Shown: one piece after another, positions 1-7,988 of the stretch
How positions within the stretch are numbered: the first letter of the stretch is position 1
Layout: each line of letters begins with the position of its first letter
NCBI GenBank assembly: GCA_963799245.1
Contig: CAWCWN010000004.1
Location: 744,001-808,000, forward strand
Reading direction: 5' to 3'
DNA from: CAWCWN01 sp963799245
GTDB taxonomy: Bacteria; Chloroflexota; Ktedonobacteria; Ktedonobacterales; Ktedonobacteraceae
Length of the DNA: 64,000 nucleotides
Position numbers and translations under genes: made by a program
Notes under the pieces: model-generated
Seen by the model: only the letters and a program-made list of their open reading frames with translations
Told to the model about the DNA's origin: nothing
Database searches by the model: none

Positions 1-1735
1 CCTTTACTTCTTCGAAGTTATCCAGGAGCAGTAAACACGGCAGTTCCCGGCTAGCGCGCGCGCGCAGGACATTCAGCACGACCTCCTGGTGATAACTTAC
101 ATCAGCGGGGTGAATCGCCTTCGTCGCGATATGCAGTTGATGCGCGATATCAATCAATGCCTCGCTAAATACCTTGTCACCCTGCAGAGATAAACCCAGT
201 ACGCCGCCAGAAAACAACTCGCGATTGCGCCTTACAGCCTCGAAGGCCAGTGCGCTCTTGCCGATTCCCGCCGGGCCGCTTAAAGCAATATGGTGGGTCC
301 CGTGACGCAGCCTGAATTGACCCTGTGAGGCCTGATTTTGTTCTTCGCCGCGTGCAGCCGCAAGCAAAAGTGCGCTCAAATCTCGCAGTTCCTGTTCGCG
401 CCCAACAAATGTATGTGCGGCGCCCAGGTGGGCCAGAGGATGATCGTGTTCCTCCGGTGCATCGCGACCGGCCAGCAGCGCAACAGGCCCCTCCTGTCCC
501 ACCCCCACATGGCGATAGAGCACCGGAATAAACCAGCCGTGGTGATTATGTTTGGGCAACATGGCGGAACGAGCACGCGAAAGCGCTTCCTCCAATGTAC
601 GCCCCTGCCCCAGAGCCTCATAAAAATGGAACATAAAGGTGGGGCTCAGGTCGTCTTGCAAGGAAGAAGGCATAGCGACCACGGCAGGCACCTGCGCCAT
701 CACCAGCGCAGTCGCCAGCGTCGCGTCAAAGGCGATACCACGCTGGTGATGGTGCAGATCTCCGCAGGTCAAGGTGGCGGTATCACAAGCTGAGAAAACA
801 GCCAGGCGCACATCGCTACTGATAAACAGTTCGCGCAGAGATTCGGTATCAATATACCTGTTGCAGCCAGCATCATTACAAAAACACAGGTAGGTTTGAG
901 CCTTGACCTTAAGCAGTGACGCATCACACATAGCGCACTTGCGCATATCAGGACCGTTTAGCTGTGCGCAGGCTTCATCGGGACACAGGCGCCCATAGGC
1001 CCCATGTCCATCGAAATGCACAACGTAACAGGGCAGCACGGTCTCGCTATCATCAAGGACTCCGGCCCCACCACGTGCGCTCAGATAGCTGACAAGCTCA
1101 TCAAATGTCACCTGCTCTATTCTATCCAGAAAAATCTGGCCTTTTTCAAGCAGCTCAGCCAGCGCCTGCTCCAGAGCCTCAAAACTACGCTGTGTCTCCA
1201 GGGGCACACAATCACTGGGTGATGCACTGATATAGAGCAAACGCAGAGGTGGATGAACGGGCAGCTCACAACCGCCAGGCCCCTCTGAATGCAAAAGGAC
1301 CCGCGTAAGAGTAAAGACGCCTGAAGCAAGCAGGAAATGTTCCCCATTATACAGGAGCTCCCAGGGATAGCGCACAAATTCATCACAGCCGGGGGCGAAG
1401 CTAAAGGTCAAAGCAACAGTGCCGCGCCGCCGCAGGGTGCGCTGAATGACGGCTCGCAACATAGCCTGCACCGATTGCTCGGATAACTCACGTCGACTCG
1501 TGCCGGGGATCTCAGAACCACATAGTGCTAAAAAAAGGCGCTGCCCAATCTGCCGCAGATCGCTATCGTTACCATCTAGCATGTTCAGTTTCTTCTGCAG
1601 AGCATTCAGCTGCCTGCTTGTGTAAGGGGGAACAAAGCTGCCGCTGACGGTACGCCCTGACCAGTTCTCTTTTACCTGCAATTCAAAGGTGCCATCCCCG
1701 CGGCTCTGAAAAAGGAGGTTTAGTGTTTCACCCAT
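1..1735 (-). CDS. CHAT-domain protease fused to a STAND NTPase (partial, cut by left edge)
   Basis: 578 codons are visible from ATG at 1735; the C-terminus lies outside the window. Residues about 150-400 form a CHAT (caspase-like) domain: the catalytic His is H244 in FDGHG and the catalytic Cys is C317 in FSACDTA, so the dyad is intact. Between them sits a cysteine-rich insert (C251, C256, C267, C270, C284, C286, C291) that looks like one or two zinc ribbons. After a linker, a P-loop GPAGIGKSA (K493) and a Walker B LLLLDN (D572) mark a STAND/NB-ARC-type ATPase. CHAT-STAND proteins are generally signalling or defence switches in which ligand sensing by the missing C-terminal repeats activates the protease; the trigger and substrate here are unknown. 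An A+T-rich 160-bp gap separates it from obg. Confidence 0.85.
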   Translation of the reverse strand, partial: MGETLNLLFQSRGDGTFELQVKENWSGRTVSGSFVPPYTSRQLNALQKKLNMLDGNDSDLRQIGQRLFLALCGSEIPGTSRRELSEQSVQAMLRAVIQRTLRRRGTVALTFSFAPGCDEFVRYPWELLYNGEHFLLASGVFTLTRVLLHSEGPGGCELPVHPPLRLLYISASPSDCVPLETQRSFEALEQALAELLEKGQIFLDRIEQVTFDELVSYLSARGGAGVLDDSETVLPCYVVHFDGHGAYGRLCPDEACAQLNGPDMRKCAMCDASLLKVKAQTYLCFCNDAGCNRYIDTESLRELFISSDVRLAVFSACDTATLTCGDLHHHQRGIAFDATLATALVMAQVPAVVAMPSSLQDDLSPTFMFHFYEALGQGRTLEEALSRARSAMLPKHNHHGWFIPVLYRHVGVGQEGPVALLAGRDAPEEHDHPLAHLGAAHTFVGREQELRDLSALLLAAARGEEQNQASQGQFRLRHGTHHIALSGPAGIGKSALAFEAVRRNRELFSGGVLGLSLQGDKVFSEALIDIAHQLHIATKAIHPADVSYHQEVVLNVLRARASRELPCLLLLDNFEEVK

Positions 1736-1895
1736 GTGCCTGGCGTCTCTCGCATTCTGCTCGATTGCTGCATATTCCGCAAAAGTTGCATGTGCAATAA
1801 AACCATTTCTATCCTATTATATACTCCATCTCTTGTATAATTCAAACTCACGCCCTGCCGAAAGCAGCAGCACTTGAAATACAAGAGGCAAGGAG

Positions 1896-3200
1896 CTACT
1901 CGCCCCAGTACAGTTCCACCTTGCCAAAGCGCACGATATCTCCTACCTCGACGCCAGCTTCTTCCAGGGCCTTCGTAACTCCCAGTCTGGCCAGGTTTAC
2001 CTGCAGACGGTCCATGCCCTCTTCATTCTCCTGATCGGTCATATTGACCATGCGCTCCACGCGTTTGCCACGCACGACATATACGCCATCTTCCTTGCTG
2101 ACCGTAAAGGCATCGTCCGGCACAGGGCGTAATACCGGACCCGTCATATCCGCATTAACCTGGGTAGCTGCTCGCTCGGCCTCTTCCTGGCGTATCTGCA
2201 CCAAGCGATTGGCGATATAGCGCATGAGCTCTGCAGTTCCCTGGTGGGCGGCAGCCGAAATAGCGAAAACGGGATAACCCGCCTCCTGGGCCCGTTTTTT
2301 TAAGGCAGGCCAGCGCTCCTCCGCCTCGGGCAGGTCCATTTTGTTTAGAACGACGACCTGGGGCCGCTCCGCCAGCTGTTCATCGTATTCGCGCAATTCC
2401 TGATTGATGGTGAGAAAGTCTTGCCAGGGGTCTCGCTCAAATGAGGCGCCATCCAGCATATGGATGAGCAGGCGCGTACGGCGCACATGCCGTAAAAATT
2501 CATGGCCAAGGCCAATACCCTGCGCAGCCCCTTCTATCAGTCCGGGTATATCGGCCAGCACAAAGCTAAATTCATCTCTACTGCCTGGCTGACCAACGGC
2601 CACTACCCCCAGATTTGGCGCCAGGGTCGTAAAGGGATAATCAGCGATTTTAGGCTGAGCAGCCGTAACCACTGAGAGGAGCGTAGATTTGCCAGCGTTG
2701 GGGTAGCCAACGAGTCCAACATCTGCGATCAGGCGCAGCTCAAGCGTGACCCAGCGTTCTTCGCCCGGTTCGCCTTTCTGCGCCTCTTGAGGCGCCTGGT
2801 GCGTCGATGTGGCGAAATGCGTGTTGCCAAGCCCTCCTCTTCCACCGCGGGCGACCATGACGCGCTGCCTGTCCTCTACCAGGTCCGCAATTATTGCATG
2901 CGTATCCGCATCACGCACAATTGTGCCACACGGTACAGCCAGAACAATATCTTCACCCTTGGCCCCATGCATTTTCTGGCGTATGCCCGGACCACCGGCC
3001 CCCGCTTTAAAATGATGGTGATAGCAATAATCAATGAGAGTATTGAGATTCGTTGTAGCCTCAAAATAGACGCTGCCACCTCTACCACCATCCCCCCCAT
3101 CCGGGCCGCCAAAAGGCGCAAATTTTTCACGCCGGAAGTGTCGCGAGCCATTGCCGCCATCGCCAGCCTTCACATAAATTTTTGTATGGTCATAAAACAT
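1896..3200 (-). CDS. obg: Obg/CgtA family GTPase
   Basis: 434 residues, the length of Gram-positive-type Obg proteins with a C-terminal OCT domain. The glycine-rich Obg fold occupies residues 1-160 (many GDGG/GGRGG turns). The G domain starts with the P-loop GYPNAGKS at 165-172, followed by a DIPG G3 motif and NKMD (G4). The last 80 residues form the OCT region ending LYWGE. Obg binds the 50S ribosome and couples ribosome maturation and stress signalling to GTP levels; it is essential in most bacteria. The next 5' element on this strand is an inverted-repeat structure at 3233-3350 that would lie in its leader. Confidence 0.97.
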   Translation of the reverse strand: MFYDHTKIYVKAGDGGNGSRHFRREKFAPFGGPDGGDGGRGGSVYFEATTNLNTLIDYCYHHHFKAGAGGPGIRQKMHGAKGEDIVLAVPCGTIVRDADTHAIIADLVEDRQRVMVARGGRGGLGNTHFATSTHQAPQEAQKGEPGEERWVTLELRLIADVGLVGYPNAGKSTLLSVVTAAQPKIADYPFTTLAPNLGVVAVGQPGSRDEFSFVLADIPGLIEGAAQGIGLGHEFLRHVRRTRLLIHMLDGASFERDPWQDFLTINQELREYDEQLAERPQVVVLNKMDLPEAEERWPALKKRAQEAGYPVFAISAAAHQGTAELMRYIANRLVQIRQEEAERAATQVNADMTGPVLRPVPDDAFTVSKEDGVYVVRGKRVERMVNMTDQENEEGMDRLQVNLARLGVTKALEEAGVEVGDIVRFGKVELYWGE

Positions 3201-3232
3201 AAGGCAATCTTCCCCTGCCCCTTTTATGAAAG

Positions 3233-3350
3233 AGCGCTTAGTGCTGCGTTCGTTAAAAGCGATAACAAAACTGATCGGCTTCTAGAGCCAGTTTATGTCG
3301 TTTTTCTCCGATATTTTTGTTATTGGCGGATTTAACGAACGCAGCATTAG
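3233..3350. repeat. MITE-like inverted-repeat element upstream of obg
   Basis: A perfect 16-bp inverted repeat, TGCTGCGTTCGTTAAA at 3242-3257 and its complement at 3331-3346, bounds about 70 bp. Further complementarity (GATAACAAAA at 3259-3270 against TTTTTGTTAT near 3315-3325) continues inward, and a few imperfect pairs continue outward. There is no reading frame inside. It may be a small non-autonomous mobile element, or a long hairpin in the obg leader. Confidence 0.5.
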
Positions 3351-3455
3351 GCATTGGCCTCGAGCGACGTATGAGTCTACCCCGCTTAGCCGAGCTCTTC
3401 AACTTTGTACGTCACACTATTTTATCACCAATGCCAAGACAGAACCAGACAGGCA

Positions 3456-3490
3456 GTGAGACCGGCGGCCAGTTTGGCCGCCGGTCTCAC
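3456..3490. repeat. 15-bp perfect hairpin in the obg-kinase gap
   Basis: GTGAGACCGGCGGCC at 3456-3470 pairs perfectly with 3476-3490 across a 5-nt loop (AGTTT). No T-tract follows on either strand, so it is not a classical intrinsic terminator, though it lies in the gene-free stretch 3201-3672 downstream of the kinase gene. Apart from this hairpin and the repeat at 3233-3350, nothing else is recognisable in the 470-bp gap. Confidence 0.6.
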
Positions 3491-3672
3491 GAGAAACGTC
3501 CCGCCAAGCGAGGAGGAAGCGGAAGAAGCGTGTGCCTCTATTCTATATCAACTCTCCGCTGGAGGCCGCTGGGTAGTCGCCTGGCAAGCCAGCAGGAAAA
3601 CGGGTCACTGATGCCCGACATTTCCTTGCGTTCAGAAACGACTATGGGTTTGAAGAGCGAAGTCATGCAGCG

Positions 3673-5397
3673 CTAATAGCGCGGGCCAACCAGGAAATAG
3701 CCCGAGTTCTGGGTACAATAGTCTGTACTGCTGCTGCAGTAATTTCCGTGCAGATAGGCGCCGTCTTGCACGACGCCGTAGAAATGGAGCGGCTTTCCCC
3801 CTGACAGTCCACTGATAGTGAAGGAAAATTCGTTATTACCATCCACAACACCCGTGAAGGACGAAGAAATCCCTCCCAATATCCGATTGAGGGTCAGTTG
3901 ACCGTTGAAAGTCGTGCGTCCCGCCATTTGCGAAATAACCACTACCATATGAGAGTACTGAAAGGTAGACGTGTCGGTAAGCGTTCCTTGATACGTTCCG
4001 GCCAGGCGCGGAACGTTTTGTTCGCTATAAGAAGACGTTGTAGCAGTTGGCGTAGGAGCGATAGGTGTAGGAGTAGGAGCAGGTGTGCGCGCAACACTTT
4101 GCGTCAGCTGAACGACAGGACGTGTCGTAGCCTGCAGGCCAGCACTCCCATGCATGTGCGACCCCGCGGACAAAAGTGACGTAGCCATGCCTATGCCGGT
4201 CATCGTGATAAGCATAAGCAGCACCAGTGTGACTTTTTTCCCGCGCGCAGCGAAGGCAGGTGCTTTTACCAGACGAACAGTTGGTTTTTGTAAATGAACC
4301 AGAACGGGTTTCTCTGGCGAGGCAGGAGCAGCGCTTTTTTTTTGCAGCGCATTGGTCGCTTTTACCCGCTCTTCCCTGGCTAGCACGGCCAATTCTTCTC
4401 CGGACGTGTCAGCTATCTCCTCGTCAGGAGGCATTCTTACTTCATCCAAGACAGGCGTCGCTTCACGAAGGTCATCCGCTGACTCAGCGGGCACAGACGG
4501 GGTCGCGGGCAGAAGGATGGAGATACTGTTCGCATCCGTTGTGACGCTCGCGGGCAGGTCTGCATGTAATGCCTGCCAGAATTCTTCGATGGTCGCAAAA
4601 CGATCAGCGCTGTTAATGGACATGGCCTTTGCAATCGCCTGGGAGACGCCTGGCGGAATATCTGGCACAAGCTCGCTCACCGCAAGCAACGGATCAATAC
4701 CTTTGCTGCCCAGCTGCAACATACGTTGGAATGCATCGGCCGGAACCTTACCTGTCAGCACGGCGTACATGGTGGCGGCCATGCCATAGATGTCGGTGCG
4801 AATATCGGTACCCCCGCTGTACTGTTCGGGGGCGCCATATCCCGGAGAACAACGGCGGACGGTTGTCGTCGTAGAGTCCGGTTCATATTCCTTGGCAATG
4901 CCAAAATCAACCAGTACCGCCTCATCACCCGTCATTGCAACAATAATGTTTGAAGGTTTGATGTCGCGGTGTATGATAGGGGTCGACTGACTATGTAAGT
5001 AGGAAACGGCGGCGGTAATAGATGCCATAATGCTCAGAACCTGCGCCAGAGGGAGACGGCGCTGCGGCTGCCTCTGGCGCAAGACCTCCAGATTGGGACC
5101 CTCGATGTAATCCATCAGCATATACGCTCGAAACATTGCATCGTCGCTGAAGGCGCGATAGACATGCGGAAGCGCAGGGTGATCAAGCTTTCTCAATATC
5201 TCGCATTCGAGCGTAAAGCGATCTCGTTCCTGTTTGCTCGGATCAATTACTTCTTTTAGAGCAAACAAGTTACCTTTGACACGCATATCTCTCACAAGAT
5301 AAACAGAACCATACCCACCTTTACCGAGCAAATCTTCTATTACATAGCGATCTCGGATTTGGATCCCGTTTGGAAGTGTCAGAAAGACGCCTTGCAC
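3673..5397 (-). CDS. Membrane-anchored Ser/Thr protein kinase (PASTA-less receptor type)
   Basis: 574 residues. The N-terminal Hanks-type kinase domain is complete: glycine loop GKGGYG at 25-30, catalytic Lys K48 in FALKEV, HRDIKPSN at 143-150, DFG at 164-166 and an APE-like APEQ near 189. A Pro/Ala/Glu-rich linker runs from about 285 to 385. One transmembrane segment follows at 389-410, then a Pro/Thr-rich stalk and an external domain of about 120 residues with repeated Tyr/Ser-Gly strands. The external domain has no PASTA or WD motif I can see and probably senses something at the envelope. The kinase is expected to phosphorylate cytoplasmic Ser/Thr targets. It is not obviously in an operon; a dead flavoenzyme gene lies upstream. 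Confidence 0.92.
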   Translation of the reverse strand: MQGVFLTLPNGIQIRDRYVIEDLLGKGGYGSVYLVRDMRVKGNLFALKEVIDPSKQERDRFTLECEILRKLDHPALPHVYRAFSDDAMFRAYMLMDYIEGPNLEVLRQRQPQRRLPLAQVLSIMASITAAVSYLHSQSTPIIHRDIKPSNIIVAMTGDEAVLVDFGIAKEYEPDSTTTTVRRCSPGYGAPEQYSGGTDIRTDIYGMAATMYAVLTGKVPADAFQRMLQLGSKGIDPLLAVSELVPDIPPGVSQAIAKAMSINSADRFATIEEFWQALHADLPASVTTDANSISILLPATPSVPAESADDLREATPVLDEVRMPPDEEIADTSGEELAVLAREERVKATNALQKKSAAPASPEKPVLVHLQKPTVRLVKAPAFAARGKKVTLVLLMLITMTGIGMATSLLSAGSHMHGSAGLQATTRPVVQLTQSVARTPAPTPTPIAPTPTATTSSYSEQNVPRLAGTYQGTLTDTSTFQYSHMVVVISQMAGRTTFNGQLTLNRILGGISSSFTGVVDGNNEFSFTISGLSGGKPLHFYGVVQDGAYLHGNYCSSSTDYCTQNSGYFLVGPRY

Positions 5398-5495
5398 GAT
5401 ACACCTCGCAGCAAGCTGGATTGCGATCTTATTATATGCTCAGAATAAGATTTCCGCAAGGACGCACGCCGCGCAGACGGCCGCGTTTTGAACGT

Positions 5496-6232
5496 ATAAG
5501 CTGCCCAGCGCACACCCTCAACTAATGTCGGGTATGGCATGATCGTCGCTGCCAATGTTTCAACAGTCAAACTCACGCGCATAGCCAGGATGACTGGCGC
5601 GAGTAAATCACCCGCGTTGGGAGCAAGAATATGGCCACGTTTATCCGCAAGAAGCTTCACCGACGGGAAACACTGGGCAAACTCGATGCCAATAACTCCC
5701 CCACCCACTACAGCCAGGTTAGGGGGAAGTGCGGGCAGTGCTACAGCTTCGACATTGCTGATGTAGCCAACGTCGTTAAGACCTGCGATGGAGGGTACTA
5801 CATTCTGGCATCCGGTGGCAATAATGACACTTTCAGCATTGAGCGATGTATCTGCGATGATAAGTTCATGTGGTGAAACAAATGCAGCCCCTCCACAATG
5901 ACTTCAATGCCCTGTTGAGCTAGATCTTTGGCGGCTTCTTCGGATGTACCTCCTCTCATACGGTTAATTACCTGGTGAACCCATGCCATAACCGCGTTCC
6001 ACTCTACCTAAACATCTAAAACATCTATACCTAATTGATCGACATGTTGTCCACGGTACAATAGGTTAACGATATGTAGCATGGTCCTGGTCGGGTTGCA
6101 GCCGTAGTTGAGACACGTTCCGCCGATTTTATCATGCTCAACTAAAGCAACACGTTTACCGCTGCCAGCAGCCCCCGCTCCAATAAAGAGCCTGTGGCGG
6201 CCTGATCCCCCCTCCCCATTCCTTTCCCTCAC
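5496..6232 (-). pseudogene. Decayed mercuric-reductase-like FAD/NAD disulfide oxidoreductase
   Basis: Three reading frames on this strand carry successive pieces of one class I pyridine nucleotide-disulfide oxidoreductase. Near 6220-6010 lies a damaged FAD motif (GAGAAGSGKRVALVE) and the redox centre GGTCLNYGC. At 5989-5800 lies a middle piece ending in a helix like RMRGGTSEEAAKDLAQQGIEV. At 5880-5650, in another frame, come VIIATG and GGGVIGIEFAQCFP of the NAD domain. That frame then jumps directly to the dimerisation domain (GHILAPNAGDLLAP, ending near TLVEGVRWAA), so roughly 200 residues of the NAD and central domains are deleted. At least two frameshifts and the internal deletion make a functional product impossible. 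Confidence 0.85.
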
Positions 6233-6235
6233 ACT

Positions 6236-6766
6236 TTTTTACATTTCTCTTGCAGTTTCCTTACACTTCTTTGTGCATTTCTTGAAAATATTCAGGTACC
6301 CTTTCCATACAATAAATGTATGGCCTTGAGCGATGTCAGGTCGCAACAAAAGGAGGTGCTGCAGGTAATTGAGAAACTCAAAACTAAAATGGATACCTCT
6401 CTCTCTAACCATTTTAGCATCATCTGAACCATGAAAACCCGCTACGCTTCAGACAAAGCAGCAGGCGCCCCTGCTGCTTTGTCTCCTCCGGCACAGCTGT
6501 CCTGGCGTGACCCGCACGTCAGCGCTCAACAGGAAAAGGGTCAGCTTGAATATCGACGCCCACAACCTTCCAGGGCACACCTTTCGCATTCCTTTGCTGC
6601 GAGAGTGCTTTACTCGTGTTCATGGCCGCTCCTGTCAAACGGCGCGTCGATGCTATCTCCGCCGATAACCTGGGATTGAGGCGCCCACAATAATACACAA
6701 TAATGAGGAAGGATCCCGGCTACGCGGAGATCCTTCCTCGTCACTTGCATCCAAAGTTACAAGTAA
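6236..6766. other. Gene-free stretch between the pseudogene and the interrupted tRNA
   Basis: No convincing gene is present. A 15-bp perfect hairpin (6451-6465 with 6470-6484, loop CGCC) and an imperfect repeat CTAAAATGG/CCATTTTAG near 6390-6420 are visible. An 82-codon frame at 6431-6679 has no ribosome binding site and low-complexity composition, so I do not call it. Another frame around 6540-6660 could be the tail of a vanished transposase but is not identifiable. Confidence 0.5.
6705..6739 (-). terminator. Hairpin downstream of the interrupted tRNA gene
   Basis: GAGGAAGGATC at 6705-6715 pairs perfectly with 6729-6739. On the minus strand the 11-bp stem follows the tRNA 3' end by about 27 nt and is followed by a weakly T-rich run (ATTATTGTGT). 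It is a plausible intrinsic terminator for the tRNA transcript. Confidence 0.5.
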
Positions 6767-7448
6767 TGGGCCCAGCAGGGATCGAACCTGCGACCTACCA
6801 GGTAGAGTAAATAGCCAGGAAAGTGCCCTGCGGCACTCTTCCAGCTACTCCCCCCCGAACCGTGCGTGCACCTTTCAGCGCACACGGCTCTCCAGGGATG
6901 CGGTTCGCTTCATTATCCCTGGCCTTCCACGCGGAAGAACCTGGTGGTGATTACGATCCGCCTTCCCCTGTGCCCCTTCCCCGTGTTGCGGGCATTACCC
7001 CGCTCATTTGAGTACTATGGGCACTCCGTCGCCATGCGTCTCTCGACGTTTAGGCGATCCCCAAGTTCCCTTACACATCACGTCTGTACTTAGGTTCCCC
7101 GTTCGTCCTATACACTGGGAGAGGTCTTTGACGAGCCTCATAACCGCGCTCGTCAATCCTGACACCCGGCACTTTCTGGTGAGCCACCGGATTTATGTTC
7201 GGACTAGGATTCAGGCAATTCAGCTTTAACCATATACAGCGTAGCTGCCTAGCGCTTTCGACTCGGGTATTGCTACCTCGCTAGACTTTTAAGGTCATGC
7301 TATTGTCCCCTTCAGGTTTCCCATCCAGGTAAGACCCCGCTTCAGGCACTTTGACCTCGGTGCCGCCTACCACCGTAGGCATGATCTGTAAGAGCGCATG
7401 AGCGCAAATTTTATGAGCCGGCAGCTCTAACCGCTGAGCTATGGGCCC
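6767..7448 (-). tRNA. tRNA with CAU anticodon (Ile2 or Met type), interrupted by a group II intron
   Basis: The 5' exon (7448-7411, 38 nt) and 3' exon (6801-6767, 35 nt) assemble into a complete 73-nt tRNA. The acceptor stem is GGGCCCA/TGGGCCC, the D stem GCTC/GAGC and the anticodon stem GCCGG/CTGGT (one G-U in the middle and one at the base). The anticodon loop is CTCATAA with anticodon CAU at 7415-7413, the variable loop AGGTC and the T arm GCAGG-TTCGATC-CCTGC. CCA is not encoded. The closed loop of exactly 7 nt requires removal of 7410-6802, which places the intron between tRNA positions 38 and 39. The sequence resembles tRNA-Ile(CAU) more than elongator Met, but I cannot settle this without identity elements or TilS data. 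Confidence 0.9.
6802..7410 (-). mobile_element. ORF-less group II intron inside the tRNA anticodon loop
   Basis: 609 nt, on the tRNA-sense strand. Domain V is unmistakable at 6890-6857: 34 nt starting GAGCCG, with a central GAAA turn and ending CGGTTC. Domain VI follows (stem AGTGCC/GGCACT, then a purine/A-containing arm), and the intron ends in TAC at 6802, fitting the 3'-AY rule. EBS1 is TTATGAG at 7143-7137, in the loop of a 7-bp hairpin (7154-7148 with 7136-7130). It is fully complementary (7/7) to the 5' exon's last seven bases, CTCATAA, which are the anticodon loop. The 5' end (AATTTGCGC) departs from the usual GUGYG. Domain IV is only about 120 nt and encodes no reverse transcriptase or maturase, so splicing must rely on self-activity or a protein made elsewhere. 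Confidence 0.88.
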
Positions 7449-7988
7449 TCGCAGAGCACATTATAGCATACCTGCGGGGATGTGGGAAGGGGTGATGTGC
7501 GTACTTTTTGCACCTTGCCGGCTGAGCGCGTGTAACCACGACCTGTAATAGCATTATGCTAAATAGTTCCGACTTTTTTCCCAATTATTTAGACGTCAAA
7601 GCTTAAATTTATCATCACAAACGTTTCATATCCTGTGAAGTGTGCTATAATAACTACGGTTTAATGAAAGGTCGTGTCCAGCCTCTTCTTTAAGAAGAGA
7701 AGTGGTTGATTTTCGGACAGAGGAAATACGAGAGCAGACAGGAAACAGTTGCGCATAGAAAGTCGGTAGGCTCATTTCTGATGTTTCACTGCTGCATAGC
7801 AAGCGGTACAAGTGGTAGGAGAATAGAGGCGCTCAAAGCATATATCTCGGTTCAGCCGCATGGATATATACATGGGTTCCTTGCGGAAAAATGTATTCCA
7901 GCAATTGAAAACCTGCTACTTAGGGCCGCGCTATTCATTTCGTTCAGAATGGCGCGGTCAAAAATTTTCCCAACCAAGGGGGCATTCG
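7449..7988 (+). promoter_or_regulatory. kor operon leader with candidate promoter
   Basis: A 540-bp stretch with no gene of its own. A perfect TATAAT at 7646-7651 has a poor -35 (TTTCAT at 7624-7629, spacing 16). Transcription from it would give a leader of about 330 nt before korA, including a small hairpin CCTCTTCTTTAAGAAGAG near 7682-7700. The first part (7449-7500) is the 5' flank of the minus-strand tRNA gene. Confidence 0.45.

Noticed and set aside
2787..3335. 182-codon plus-strand frame opposite obg
   Set aside because: It lies over the conserved Obg domain and is a shadow frame.
6431..6679. 82-codon plus-strand frame as a gene
   Set aside because: No ribosome site, skewed composition and a strong hairpin inside its first codons.
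6802..7410. Reading the tRNA insert as a group I intron, as in other bacterial tRNA-Ile(CAU) genes
   Set aside because: No group I P7/G-site core is visible, whereas domain V and an EBS1 hairpin of group II type are clear.
7860..7988. 43-residue N-terminal extension of KorA
   Set aside because: It lacks family similarity, and a good ribosome site precedes ATG 7989.
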